A stretch of DNA of 64,000 bases from Longilinea sp964536805. GTDB taxonomy: Bacteria > Chloroflexota > Anaerolineae > Anaerolineales > Anaerolineaceae. Position 1 is the stretch's first letter. The number at the start of each line of letters is the position of its first letter. The stretch is from NCBI GenBank assembly GCA_964536805.1, contig CAZHYQ010000012.1, positions 1-64,000 of the forward strand, written 5' to 3'. Under the pieces are notes generated by a model. The model saw nothing but the letters and a program-made list of their open reading frames with translations. It was not told where the DNA came from and ran no database searches. Made by a program: the position numbers and the translations under genes. This document shows positions 7,263 to 15,277 of this stretch, piece by piece.

Positions 7263-7721
7263 ATGAGCACAAATGCGGAAACGCAAAAATCGAACAGGGT
7301 AGAGGGCTTTACAGACGATGAGAAAGCCGCGATGAAGGAACGCGCCAAAGAGCTGAAGGCGGAGGCGCGCATCAGCAAGAACAAGGCGGAGGGCGAGAGT
7401 GCCGCACTGGCGGCGATCGCCGCCATGCCGGAACCGGACCGCAGCATGGCGGCCCGCCTGCACGAGATCATCAAAGCCAACGCGCCCTCCCTCTCGGCGA
7501 AAACTTGGTATGGCATGCCTGCCTACGCCGACAAGGACGGCAATGTCATCTGCTTCTTCCAGGCCGCGGATAAATTCAAGGCGCGCTACGCCACGCTCGG
7601 CTTCAATGACCGGGCGATGCTCGACGACGGCAACCTGTGGCCAACCGCCTTCGCTTTGAAGGGAATGACCGCCGTCGAAGAGGCAAGAATTGTGGCGCTG
7701 GTGAAGAAAGCGGTGAGCTGA
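7263..7721 (+). CDS. DUF1801 / YdhG-like protein
   Basis: 152-residue cytosolic protein. It has a charged N-terminal helix (DDEKAAMKERAKELKAEAR) followed by the DUF1801 (YdhG/iron-chaperone-like) core: RLHEIIKANAP, KTWYGMPAY, and the CFFQAADKFKARYATLGF segment. The RBS TAGGAGG precedes ATG 7263. A close paralogue sits at 40463 with nearly the same sequence but without the SKNKAEGESA insertion. The family adopts a frataxin/SRPBCC-like small fold; no reaction is established. Likely under control of the divergent MarR regulator. Confidence 0.85.
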   Translation: MSTNAETQKSNRVEGFTDDEKAAMKERAKELKAEARISKNKAEGESAALAAIAAMPEPDRSMAARLHEIIKANAPSLSAKTWYGMPAYADKDGNVICFFQAADKFKARYATLGFNDRAMLDDGNLWPTAFALKGMTAVEEARIVALVKKAVS

Positions 7722-7763
7722 GCGAGGACCGCAAGGCGGGTAGACCTTACGATTTCCATCATC

Positions 7764-7799
7764 AAAGAAACGCTTTCCACAGTTGGAAAGCGTTTCTTT
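7764..7799. terminator. Strong, possibly bidirectional terminator
   Basis: Nearly perfect 16-bp stem AAAGAAACGCTTTCCA / TGGAAAGCGTTTCTTT with a very small loop, following the DUF1801 gene. Confidence 0.75.
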
Positions 7800-7915
7800 A
7801 ATTCGCGCCGGAACAGCTTATTGAATTGTGGAGTCAATTGAACGAGGTGAAGGATTGGCTCAGGCAATCTGATCGTATAATTATATATAATATTACTCAA
7901 CATTAGGAGGTCTTG

Positions 7916-8446
7916 ATGCGCAGAATCCGCTACCAGGTGGCGTGCAGTTTGGATGGATATATTGCCGACGTGGCCGGCAAAACGGGTTGGATTGTCGATG
8001 AACCGACCATTGACTTTGGCGCGCTATTTGACCAGTTCGATACCCTGCTCATGGGGCGCTCCACCTATGAAGGTCTGGTGAATGACAGCGGCGATTTCTG
8101 GGGAAAGACCGTGCTGGTTTTCTCGCACACGCTTCGGCAGGAAGACCATCCAAAAGTGACGGTCGTTTCAAGCGATGCCCAGTCCATGCTCAACCGGATG
8201 CGTTCGCTTCCCGGGAAAGATATCTGGCTTTTCGGCGGCGGAAAACTATTTCAAAGCTTGCTTGCTTTGGATTGCGTAGACACCGTGGAGCCGGCCATCA
8301 TTCCCATCCTGTTGGGCGGAGGACGCCCATTGCTTCCGTCACCAGCGCTGCAACACAGGCTCACCCTGACGGCACAACACGTCTATCCGAGCGGCATTGT
8401 TTGGCTTGATTACACCGTCCGTTCACCTGAAGAATCCGGCGCCTGA
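7916..8446 (+). CDS. Dihydrofolate reductase-like (RibD C-terminal) protein
   Basis: 176-residue stand-alone RibD C-terminal/DHFR-fold protein. Typical elements are the N-terminal VACSLDGYIAD, the NADPH-binding FDTLLMGRSTYE, DIWLFGGGKLFQSLL, and the C-terminal IIPILLGGGRPLL. ATG 7916 is preferred over an in-frame TTG at 7913, because AGGAGG (7905-7910) is then spaced correctly. Two TATAAT sequences (7876-7881, 7886-7891) lie upstream. Stand-alone members are annotated as dihydrofolate reductase family, but their true substrates are mostly unknown. One of three such genes here (see 8598 and 50631). Confidence 0.85.
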   Translation: MRRIRYQVACSLDGYIADVAGKTGWIVDEPTIDFGALFDQFDTLLMGRSTYEGLVNDSGDFWGKTVLVFSHTLRQEDHPKVTVVSSDAQSMLNRMRSLPGKDIWLFGGGKLFQSLLALDCVDTVEPAIIPILLGGGRPLLPSPALQHRLTLTAQHVYPSGIVWLDYTVRSPEESGA

Positions 8447-8597
8447 CAACGGACTCGCTGCGCGCCGCCCCGACGCCATCATGCTCCCGCCAATGAGTGT
8501 ATTGCTCCTCGTGATATATTAATAGCAATTGAGTCATCTTTTACCGGTTTTGAACAGAACATCTGGATCTTAACCCAGACGATGGAGGAATTCGGTC

Positions 8598-9200
8598 ATG
8601 CGAAAAATACTGGTGCTTGAACACATCTCGCTGGATGGGGTCATCCAGGCTCCGGGCGCACCGGAAGAAGATCCCGGCGGGGGTTTCGCGTACGGCGGCT
8701 GGACTGCGGGCTATTCCGACGAAAGCCTTGGCACCGCCCTGGAAAGGCAAATGAACCTGCCGTTCGACCTGCTGCTGGGGCGCATCACCTTTGACATCTG
8801 GGAGTCGTACTGGCCGCAGCACGCCGACGCATGGCCTGGCGCCAAAACGGCCACCAAGTACGTCGCCTCGAACACCCGGACTTCCAGCAACTGGCGGCCG
8901 TCCGTGTTTTTGGGCGGGGATATTGCGGAAAAAATTGCCAAAATCAAGCAGCAGCCCGGGCCGGATTTGCACGTTTGGGGAAGCGGCAACCTCATCCAGA
9001 CACTGCTCAAGCATGATTTGATCGATGCCTTCTGGCTGATGATCTACCCGGTCACGCTGGGCGCCGGCAAGCGCCTGTTTGCCGGCGGCACGCCTCCGGC
9101 AGCCTTCAAGGTGACCGAAGGCATGGTCACCCCGGGCGGCATCATCGTGGTGAATTACGAGCGCGCCGGCGCGATCACAACCGGGCGCGTGGGAGAATAA
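8598..9200 (+). CDS. Dihydrofolate reductase-like (RibD C-terminal) protein
   Basis: 200-residue DHFR/RibD-fold protein. N-terminal motif LEHISLDGVIQAPG, then GGFAYGGWT, LLLGRITFDIWESYW, LHVWGSGNLIQTLL and YPVTLGAGKRLF. These are the hallmark segments of the family's NADPH-binding fold. RBS TGGAGGA precedes the ATG. It resembles the gene at 50631 (shared DGVIQAPG, GGF..GGWT, VLG.GKR.F) more than its immediate neighbour at 7916, so the pair is not a recent tandem duplication. The cupin gene follows after 38 bases and may be co-transcribed. Confidence 0.87.
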   Translation: MRKILVLEHISLDGVIQAPGAPEEDPGGGFAYGGWTAGYSDESLGTALERQMNLPFDLLLGRITFDIWESYWPQHADAWPGAKTATKYVASNTRTSSNWRPSVFLGGDIAEKIAKIKQQPGPDLHVWGSGNLIQTLLKHDLIDAFWLMIYPVTLGAGKRLFAGGTPPAAFKVTEGMVTPGGIIVVNYERAGAITTGRVGE

Positions 9201-9238
9201 AAAAGGGTCGGATTTCGAAGGGCAGAAAGGAGGACACG

Positions 9239-9583
9239 ATGGATAGAGAACAGGCAGTACCCGAGACGAGAGGAATTACGGTGAAGTTGCTTGAAACGGT
9301 TGACCTTGGCCCCGAAATCGAGGGCCTGGCCGGGCGCCAGCTGCGCATGCGCCTGGTGACCTTTGCGCCTGGGGCCGTCTTCGGCCCGCTTCACGACCAT
9401 AAAGACCGCCCCGGCATCGTCTACATCCTGCAGGGCACCATCACCGACCACCGCGACGGCCGCACCACCGACTACGGACCGGGATTGGGCTGGCCCGAGG
9501 ATCACAACACCCTGCACTGGCTCGAAAACAAAGGCTCCATTCCGGCGGTGGAGATTTCGGTCGATATCGTCCGGCAGGCGTAA
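9239..9583 (+). CDS. Cupin domain protein
   Basis: 114-residue single-domain cupin. Motif 1 is PLHDHKDRPGIVYILQGTITD (a metal-binding His pair and Glu-like positions in the conserved double-stranded beta-helix), and motif 2 is the region around DHNTLHWLEN. Small cupins of this kind bind a metal and may act as isomerases, dioxygenases or sensors; nothing in the sequence decides. RBS AAGGAGG precedes the ATG. Probably co-transcribed with the reductase gene upstream. Confidence 0.82.
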   Translation: MDREQAVPETRGITVKLLETVDLGPEIEGLAGRQLRMRLVTFAPGAVFGPLHDHKDRPGIVYILQGTITDHRDGRTTDYGPGLGWPEDHNTLHWLENKGSIPAVEISVDIVRQA

Positions 9584-9790
9584 GCCGGGCCGGGCCAGCG
9601 CCCTGTCCATCCCGCCGTTGATGGAAGCTCTGGGCCTGTGCGAGCTTGAGCACAACCCAAAAAACAACCGCATGCGGGCAAAGTGAGACTGGCTGCGTGT
9701 ATTTCGGCCCTCCGGGGTAAGGCCATGGGCGTGCTTTGCCATGCCAGCCCGCCTGGCTGGGCGGCAATTAGACAGGAGGGAAAACGTACC

Positions 9791-9835
9791 ATATGAATTT
9801 CAGCCGGTTATAAATAAACCAGTAATTCATATAAT
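9791..9835 (+). promoter_or_regulatory. Inverted repeat overlapping -10 box upstream of aquaporin
   Basis: ATATGAATT (9791-9799) and AATTCATAT (9824-9832) form a 9-bp inverted repeat with a 24-base gap. The right arm runs into a TATAAT -10 box (9830-9835). This suggests a repressor or looping operator about 100 bases before the aquaporin gene. Otherwise 9584-9932 shows no gene I can support; a 21-codon open stretch (9621-9686) looks like a coding relic. Confidence 0.45.
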
Positions 9836-9932
9836 GAAATGAAACAGGCCATCTGTTTTTGTCGGGTTAAGTCCGGTGTGCCCAATCGGATCCTGACAGA
9901 ACAGAATCATCCACCACTTTTAGGAGAATGCT

Positions 9933-10646
9933 ATGAAAAAATATCTTGCTGAATTTATCGGCACGTTCTGGCTGGTGCTCGGCGGCTGCGGCAGCGCGGT
10001 TTTGGCGGCGGCATTTCCCGAGCTGGGCATCGGCCTGCTGGGGGTTGCCCTGGCCTTTGGCCTGACCGTCCTGACGATGGCCTTTGCCATCGGGCACATC
10101 TCCGGCTGCCACCTCAATCCGGCCGTATCCGTCGGTCTGTGGGCGGGCGGCCGTTTCCCGGCCAAAGAATTGCTGCCCTATATCCTCTCCCAGGTACTGG
10201 GCGGGATTGTCGCCGGGGGCGTGTTGTATCTCATCGCCAGCGGCAAGGCAGGATTTGATGTGTCTGCCGGTTTTGCCGCCAACGGCTACGGCGCTCATTC
10301 GCCGGGCGGGTACAGTTTGCTCTCGGCGCTGGTGGTTGAAATCGTCATGACCATGATGTTCCTGGTGGTCATTCTCGGCGCAACCGACAAGCGCGCACCG
10401 GCCGGCTTTGCGCCCATCGCGATCGGCCTGTGCCTGACCCTCATCCACCTGATCAGCATTCCGGTCACCAACACCTCCGTCAATCCCGCCCGCAGCACCG
10501 GCGTTGCGATTTTTGTGGGCGGTTGGGCGCTGGCGCAACTATGGCTTTTCTGGGTTGCTCCGATCGTGGGCGGTCTGCTGGGTGCCGGGGTGTACCGGTT
10601 GATTGGCGGCCAGCCGGGCGAACCCGCGGCTGCCCGCAGAAGGTAA
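9933..10646 (+). CDS. aqpZ: Aquaporin Z
   Basis: Inner-membrane water channel of the MIP family, 237 residues with six membrane helices. Both NPA boxes are present: HLNPAVS (Asn62) and VNPARS (Asn184). The selectivity-filter residues Phe42, His172, Thr181 and Arg187 correspond to Phe43, His174, Thr183 and Arg189 of E. coli AqpZ. The narrow, His-containing filter predicts a water channel and not a glycerol facilitator. RBS AGGAGA lies 5 bases before ATG. The C-terminus is short and basic. It is transcribed alone and ends before the MerR-type promoter of the next gene. Confidence 0.93.
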   Translation: MKKYLAEFIGTFWLVLGGCGSAVLAAAFPELGIGLLGVALAFGLTVLTMAFAIGHISGCHLNPAVSVGLWAGGRFPAKELLPYILSQVLGGIVAGGVLYLIASGKAGFDVSAGFAANGYGAHSPGGYSLLSALVVEIVMTMMFLVVILGATDKRAPAGFAPIAIGLCLTLIHLISIPVTNTSVNPARSTGVAIFVGGWALAQLWLFWVAPIVGGLLGAGVYRLIGGQPGEPAAARRR

Positions 10647-10786
10647 GCCGCATAAACGGGCGGCCGGTTCGACCTACTTCACCACCCGGATAGCCCAGTC
10701 AACGCGCATCCATCCCAAAAAGGCCTCTGTACCGGCTGATTTCGAGCCGGCGCGGATCCTTTTAATAAATTCCCCTGCAAAACCCC

Positions 10787-10817
10787 TTGACTTTGAGTCG
10801 ACTCCAGGGTGTAGACT
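10787..10817 (+). promoter_or_regulatory. MerR-type promoter (19-bp spacer with dyad)
   Basis: -35 TTGACT (10787-10792), spacer of exactly 19 bases, -10 TAGACT (10812-10817). The spacer holds the palindrome GAGTCGACTC (10795-10804) inside a longer imperfect dyad. Overlong spacers with a central dyad are the hallmark of promoters activated by MerR-family regulators through DNA untwisting. It drives the aldo/keto reductase at 10864. No merR-like gene is in the window. Confidence 0.75.
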
Positions 10818-10863
10818 TGATTTTAAGTCACCAGCGGCACGCCGCAAACCCGAGGAGAAAATA

Positions 10864-11715
10864 ATGCAAACTGTAAAATTAAACAACGGCGTTGAAATCC
10901 CCATTCTGGGCTTCGGCGTGTTTCAGATCACCGACCCGGCCGTATGCGAACAGTGCGTGGTGGACGCCATTCAAACCGGCTACCGCCACATCGACACGGC
11001 CGCTTCCTACCAGAACGAAGAGGCGGTTGGCAGGGGCATCCAACGCAGCGGCGCCGCACGCGAAGACCTGTTCATCACCACCAAACTGTGGATCCAGCGC
11101 GACGGCTATGCGGGCACGCTGAAAGCCTTCGACCGGTCGCTGAAGCGGCTGCAGCTCGATTACGTCGACCTGTACTTGATTCACCAACCCTTCGGCGATG
11201 TGTACGGCGAATGGCGCGCCATGGAAGAAATTTACCGCCAGGGCAGGGCCAGGGCGATCGGGGTTTCCAACTTTCAGCCTGACCGCATCATGGACCTGAT
11301 GATCCACAACCAAGTGCCGCCCGCGGTCAATCAGATCGAAGTCAACCCGTTCCAGCAGCAAATCGAGACGCAGAAGTTCCTGCTGGATAACACCGTGCAG
11401 GTGGAGGCATGGGCGCCGTTTGCCGAGGGGAAGAACGGCATTTTCCAAAATGAATTGCTGCTCTCCATCGCGGCAAGCCACCAAAAAAGCGTTGCCCAGG
11501 TCATTCTGCGCTGGGTGGTGCAAAGGGGCATCATCGCACTGGCGAAATCGATCCGCAAAGAGCGCATGATCGAAAACTTCGGCGTGTTTGATTTTGAATT
11601 GAACCCGACGGACATGGCCGTCATGGCCGCGCTGGATACCAAAACCAGCTGCTTCTTCGACCACCGCAACCCCGACATGGTGAAGTGGCTGGGCACGCGC
11701 AAACTGGACGTCTGA
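10864..11715 (+). CDS. Aldo/keto reductase
   Basis: NADPH-dependent carbonyl reductase of the AKR superfamily, 283 residues, AKR5-like (YvgN/YtbE type). The catalytic tetrad is visible: Asp44 and Tyr49 in HIDTAASYQNEEAVG, Lys74 in ITTKLW, His107 in LIHQP. The C-terminal coenzyme-binding segment IIALAKSIRKERMIEN is present. The frame is open upstream to 10603, but ATG 10864 is chosen: GAGGAGA precedes it, and the MerR-type promoter lies inside the upstream stretch. A MerR promoter suggests induction by an aldehyde, electrophile or metal stress. Confidence 0.9.
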   Translation: MQTVKLNNGVEIPILGFGVFQITDPAVCEQCVVDAIQTGYRHIDTAASYQNEEAVGRGIQRSGAAREDLFITTKLWIQRDGYAGTLKAFDRSLKRLQLDYVDLYLIHQPFGDVYGEWRAMEEIYRQGRARAIGVSNFQPDRIMDLMIHNQVPPAVNQIEVNPFQQQIETQKFLLDNTVQVEAWAPFAEGKNGIFQNELLLSIAASHQKSVAQVILRWVVQRGIIALAKSIRKERMIENFGVFDFELNPTDMAVMAALDTKTSCFFDHRNPDMVKWLGTRKLDV

Positions 11716-11831
11716 CGGCCGCGGCGTAAGGCCGGTTTTGCAGCGAAAAGCAAAGCGCGCTGTGATAGAATTTCCTCAATCAGACGGATTTCGCGGATTT
11801 TTAAAAAACATTTGTGTGCCGGAGGAAATTC

Positions 11832-12317
11832 ATGGCCAAAGCCCACACTTCAAACAGCGCCGCTGAAAAGCAGTCCCTACAACCCATCCCGCTGCAGGTG
11901 GGCGCCCTCACGCCCGAGCAGATCACGGCCGTCTTCAACCATCTGCCGCTGGACGTGACCTTCGTGGACGAGGGCAACGATGTGCGCTTTTTCTCCAGCC
12001 CGAAGGGGCGCATCTTCGAGCGCACGCCGGATGTGATCGGGCGCAACGTGATGAACTGCCACCACCCCGACAGCGTACAGCTGGTCTTTAAGATCCTGGA
12101 GGATTTCCGCGCCGGGACGCGCAACGAGGCAGAATTCTGGATCCAGACCCAGCCGCAGGAGCAGGAGGAGAGCCAGTTCATCCACATCCGCTTCTTTGCC
12201 GTCCGCAACCCGCAGGGAAAATTCCTGGGCACGCTGGAAGTTGCCCAGAATGTCACCGAAATCCGCAAATTGCAGGGCGAGCGCCGCCTGCTGGACGAAG
12301 TCGGGGCAAAACCCTGA
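11832..12317 (+). CDS. Stand-alone PAS domain protein (DUF438-associated PAS_10 type)
   Basis: 161-residue soluble protein made of one PAS domain (about residues 25-150). The stretches LTPEQITAVFNHLPLDVTFV, RFFSSPKGRIFERTPDVIG and GTLEVAQNVTEIRKLQGERR match the PAS part of DUF438 proteins. The DUF438 helical and hemerythrin-like domains usually fused to it are absent. A Cys-His-His cluster (NCHHPDSV) could bind a metal or heme; this is speculation. RBS GGAGGA precedes ATG 11832. With no output domain, it must act through a partner. Confidence 0.82.
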   Translation: MAKAHTSNSAAEKQSLQPIPLQVGALTPEQITAVFNHLPLDVTFVDEGNDVRFFSSPKGRIFERTPDVIGRNVMNCHHPDSVQLVFKILEDFRAGTRNEAEFWIQTQPQEQEESQFIHIRFFAVRNPQGKFLGTLEVAQNVTEIRKLQGERRLLDEVGAKP

Positions 12318-12320
12318 TTG

Positions 12321-12339
12321 GGGAGCGGGAAGCGCTCCC
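12321..12339. terminator. Small hairpin between convergent genes
   Basis: GGGAGCG-GGAAG-CGCTCCC, reaching into the stop codon of abiEii. There is no T-run on either strand, so termination efficiency is doubtful. Confidence 0.4.
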
Positions 12340-13172
12340 TATGAATACTCCTTCACATACGCCCTAAAATTCTCCTGAAACACCTCCAGCCAGGCTTCGA
12401 TGAAGGAGCGCTGTTCAAACAAAGGCAGCAGATCTTCGGCCAGGTCAGATCTTTTTAGACCGGCTATCTTTTGACCCAACAATTCCATTGCAGACTGTAC
12501 CGTGTAGGGCTGGCGGCCGTCTTTGGCAAGTTTTTCCTCCAGCGGCTGAATTTTCTGCTGCATGAACCACAGCAGGTCATAGAAATCACGCCCTTTGACC
12601 GCCGCGCCGGCGCCCTTTTGAAAGCTGCGCTCCAGGCAGGCCAACATCTTGCCGGCCATCATCGTCTCAAGCGAAAAATGCGCGGCCACGAAACTCCTGC
12701 CAAACAACAGCACCGGCGTCCGGCGCACAACCGATATTTGCCGGTGCTGGCTCACCTCCACTTTTAGATGAAGCGCTTCAGTCGCGTGCGAGGCCAATCC
12801 TAATTCATAAAGAATGGGAAACTTCAAGGTGGTCCGCCGCACCCCCCATTCGCCGGTCTGGGTCTTGGCGGTCACGCCGGCGTAGCCAATGCTGGAACGG
12901 TAGAAAGCCAGCAGGTCGTTTTCAAGGTCGCCCAGCTCAATTCCGCCGCTGTTATCCAGGTCGAGATCCTCAGACAGCCGGTTGAGCCCGTAGATCACGT
13001 GCAGGCAGGTGCCGCCGTAAAAATTGAGCTTGCGGTAGAGCGGGTGATTGTAGAGAAAGTCCAGCGTATAGGCTTGCAGGAACTCCTTGAGCAGCACCCG
13101 CCGGGTCTCATTGGGCAGCAGAGGGTCTTTTTGCGAGAGGACGTTTTGCATCGACTGGATCAGGGTCGCCAT
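12339..13172 (-). CDS. abiEii: AbiEii-type nucleotidyltransferase toxin
   Basis: 277-residue toxin of the type IV AbiE toxin-antitoxin system. It belongs to the DNA polymerase beta-like nucleotidyltransferase superfamily. The active-site motif is YGGTCLHVIYGLNRLSEDLDLD (residues about 52-73), with GGT, the RxSxD element and the acidic pair. The second family motif KGRDFYDLLWF (about residue 194) follows. Related AbiEii/MenT toxins transfer nucleotides to RNA and stop growth on phage infection or loss of antitoxin. The start overlaps the end of abiEi by 13 bases, implying translational coupling. Confidence 0.9.
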   Translation of the reverse strand: MATLIQSMQNVLSQKDPLLPNETRRVLLKEFLQAYTLDFLYNHPLYRKLNFYGGTCLHVIYGLNRLSEDLDLDNSGGIELGDLENDLLAFYRSSIGYAGVTAKTQTGEWGVRRTTLKFPILYELGLASHATEALHLKVEVSQHRQISVVRRTPVLLFGRSFVAAHFSLETMMAGKMLACLERSFQKGAGAAVKGRDFYDLLWFMQQKIQPLEEKLAKDGRQPYTVQSAMELLGQKIAGLKRSDLAEDLLPLFEQRSFIEAWLEVFQENFRAYVKEYS

Positions 13173-13837
13173 ACACTTTTCCTCAGGTTCTTCAATATCC
13201 GGTGCATCTTTCTGCTCTGACTGATTTCAACGAAGGCAGCAAATTCGGTCTGGTCATTCCCGGAGAAATCCTCCAGGTTAAGGCGCAGGTCTTCTGCCAG
13301 GTCAAACCCGGCCAGGCGGCCACCGCCTTTCATTGGGCGCAGGTAGAGAAAATCGAATAGCGCCTTGGCTGTTGTGGCCTGCGCAAATGGAACGCCCAGG
13401 TATTCTGAAAAGGTAAAACCCTGGTAGAGGCCGGCTTTGATGTTGCGGTAGCTGAAAGTGCCCAGCCTGTTTTCAAACACGCGGGTTTGTTTCAGCGTAA
13501 CCGCCGTCACCGGGTAAGTCGTTTCAGTAAGGATGCCGTTGGCCTGCAGCACATACTCCAGCGACAGGTACGACTGCGGGATTAATACCGCGCTGACCAT
13601 GGGCGCGAAATCTGAGTCGGCGAGGTGGCGTTCGAAAAAGCGGCGCGTCATATACACGCCTTTTTTGAGCTGGATGATTTGCCCGATTTTCATCCAGCGG
13701 TACAGCGCGGTTCGCAGCGTGCCATCGGAGGCCGGCTCGCCGCCGAGCACCTGCCGGACGGCTTCGATGGTGAAGTACGGGAACGAATCGAGCAGGGACA
13801 GGTCTGTGTGTTTCATATAGGATAATAGACGTTTCAT
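13160..13837 (-). CDS. abiEi: AbiEi-type antitoxin / transcriptional repressor
   Basis: 225-residue AbiEi antitoxin: an N-terminal winged helix (SLLDSFPYFTIEAVRQVLGG…LRTALYRWMKIG, ending LKKGVYM) that binds the operator, followed by the antitoxin domain. ATG 13837 is preferred. The promoter (-35 TTGTAA, 17 bases, -10 GATAAT) places the transcript start on this codon, and it lies exactly in the loop of a 16-bp inverted repeat. A second in-frame ATG (13816) is an alternative start. AbiEi proteins are known to repress their own operon cooperatively on inverted repeats. Confidence 0.88.
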   Translation of the reverse strand: MKRLLSYMKHTDLSLLDSFPYFTIEAVRQVLGGEPASDGTLRTALYRWMKIGQIIQLKKGVYMTRRFFERHLADSDFAPMVSAVLIPQSYLSLEYVLQANGILTETTYPVTAVTLKQTRVFENRLGTFSYRNIKAGLYQGFTFSEYLGVPFAQATTAKALFDFLYLRPMKGGGRLAGFDLAEDLRLNLEDFSGNDQTEFAAFVEISQSRKMHRILKNLRKSVWRP

Positions 13838-13870
13838 GTCTATTATCCTATATAGATAAAAGATTTACAA
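13815..13870 (-). promoter_or_regulatory. abiE promoter/operator overlapping the start codon
   Basis: Perfect 16-bp inverted repeat ATATAGGATAATAGAC (13815-13830) / GTCTATTATCCTATAT (13838-13853) with a 7-base loop that contains the abiEi ATG. On the minus strand, -35 TTGTAA (13865-13870) and -10 GATAAT (13842-13847) are 17 bases apart, and the -10 lies inside the upstream arm. Repressor binding would block polymerase. If transcribed, the downstream arm alone remains in the leaderless mRNA. Confidence 0.8.
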
Positions 13871-13948
13871 GGGGGATGGCAGAAGCGTTAAGACTTTGCC
13901 CATTCGGGATGAGAATCAGGCAGTCCGCTTTTGATTGGGCAGGATGGG

Positions 13949-14392
13949 TTAGATCAGCGCCAGCACAAACAGCACGATCGCCAGGATAAACAGGGCGGCG
14001 ATCGTCACCACCTGGACCGGCATGACCTTTTCGTAATCCGAGAACTGCTCGGCGGGTTTTTCAGGGTTGTAGCGCAGCGGGATGGTTTCGCCCACGCCTT
14101 CCAGCAGCTTATCGGCCTGGGCGCGCAGTCCCTTGGTGCCGAGAAACAGCTTCTTTTCATATGGCCCGCCCGGGGCAGCGTAGCTGTACTTCACTTCCGC
14201 GCGGTAGGTATAGCCGCCGGTCTTGCTGTTGCGCACCGAAGAAACCTCTTTGGCCAACACCTGCCCGGTGGCCGCCGGCCAGGCTGCGCTGGCGGCTTTT
14301 CGCCGGCGGATGCTGAAGACCTTCAGGGCTTGATAGGCGCACAGCGCAAGCATCAAAACCGCCAGAACGATCAAAAGAGTGGATGAGTTCAT
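13949..14392 (-). CDS. DUF3592 membrane protein
   Basis: 147-residue membrane protein with one helix at each end (TLLIVLAVLMLALCAYQAL and VVTIAALFILAIVLFVLAL). Between them is an extracytoplasmic beta-rich domain of the DUF3592 type (ATGQVLAKEV…YRAEVKYSYAAPGG…IPLRYNPEKPAE). Start at 14392 because GGGGGA lies just upstream; the longer frame to 14455 lacks support. DUF3592 proteins are small envelope proteins without an established function. Confidence 0.8.
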   Translation of the reverse strand: MNSSTLLIVLAVLMLALCAYQALKVFSIRRRKAASAAWPAATGQVLAKEVSSVRNSKTGGYTYRAEVKYSYAAPGGPYEKKLFLGTKGLRAQADKLLEGVGETIPLRYNPEKPAEQFSDYEKVMPVQVVTIAALFILAIVLFVLALI

Positions 14393-14566
14393 AGCTCCCC
14401 CTTCAAACCAGATGGACTGCGCAAATAAGAATATTGAACGAAATGGATGATTCATTATAGGAATTGCGTGCCTGGCCTGTCAATTACAGGCACCTTACAA
14501 CGGCCAGAATTTTTAACTTATAATCGGATGTATTACTGGTTGGATGGTTCCCTGGGAGGTTGAGCG

Positions 14567-15247
14567 ATGAACTTACCGGACTACTGGCTGACCCGCCCCG
14601 GCCCGCCGCCCGACGCAAGCGCCCGGGCAGCTTTTGACGCACTGCTGGCTGCGGCGCTGCGCAGCGGCGGCTGCCCGGAGATCGAGTACACCCTGCCCCA
14701 ACCGAAGTGGCAGTTCCTGTGCCACGCCGCCGACCGGTTCAGCCTGGCCGTGCACGGTTCGGGCGACCCCAACATTGCCCGCTTCGAGCCGCGCCAGTCG
14801 AACGACCTGAACGATTTTGGCAACCAGAAGGCGGTCTATGCCGCCTCGGACGGGCTGTGGGCCATGTTCTTTGCCGTGGTCGACCGTGCGCGGGTGGGTT
14901 CGATCACCAATGCCTGCGTTACCCTGGCCGACCCGGGCGGCGCGCTGCACGGCCCGTACTACGTCTTCTCGGTCAGCCGCTCGGCGCTGCCGGAGCGTCC
15001 CTGGCGCAGCGGCACGGTCTACCTGCTGCCGCGCGAAACCTTCGTGACCCAATCCCCAATACCGTTCGGCGACAGGCAGGTGCACATTGCCCAGCTGGCC
15101 AGCTTCGAGCCAGTCGCGCCGCTGGCCAAACTGAGCGTGGCGCCTGGGGATTTTCCCTTCCTGGCGCAAATCCGCGGGCATGACGACGAGCGCCTGTCGG
15201 AATACGCCGCCGCGCTGCAGAACGGCCTGCCCTGGCCGGCGGACTGA
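14567..15247 (+). CDS. Conserved hypothetical protein (HGSG…FEPRQSND)
   Basis: 226-residue soluble protein. The middle (about residues 60-100) reads LAVHGSGDPNIARFEPR followed by a KAVYAASDGLWAMFFAVVDR stretch. This His-Gly-Ser start, 'pr' loop and 'vyAasD..wAmff' pattern recalls the NAD-binding core of ADP-ribosyltransferase-like folds, but I see no complete catalytic triad and do not press the point. RBS GGGAGG lies before the ATG. The next gene follows after 30 bases, and a third 22 bases beyond that, so 14567-16262 is probably an operon. Confidence 0.65.
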   Translation: MNLPDYWLTRPGPPPDASARAAFDALLAAALRSGGCPEIEYTLPQPKWQFLCHAADRFSLAVHGSGDPNIARFEPRQSNDLNDFGNQKAVYAASDGLWAMFFAVVDRARVGSITNACVTLADPGGALHGPYYVFSVSRSALPERPWRSGTVYLLPRETFVTQSPIPFGDRQVHIAQLASFEPVAPLAKLSVAPGDFPFLAQIRGHDDERLSEYAAALQNGLPWPAD

Positions 15248-15277
15248 GCGCGGCCAACCCTGAAGGGAGCAGATGAT

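Noticed and set aside
9621..9686. Short peptide frame MEALGLCELEHNPKNN…
   Set aside because: Reads like coding sequence but has no RBS, no recognised homologue and only 21 codons; possibly a relic, too weak to call.
9867..11664. Minus-strand open frames opposite the aquaporin and aldo/keto reductase genes
   Set aside because: Both plus-strand genes have complete family motifs; the antisense frames have none.
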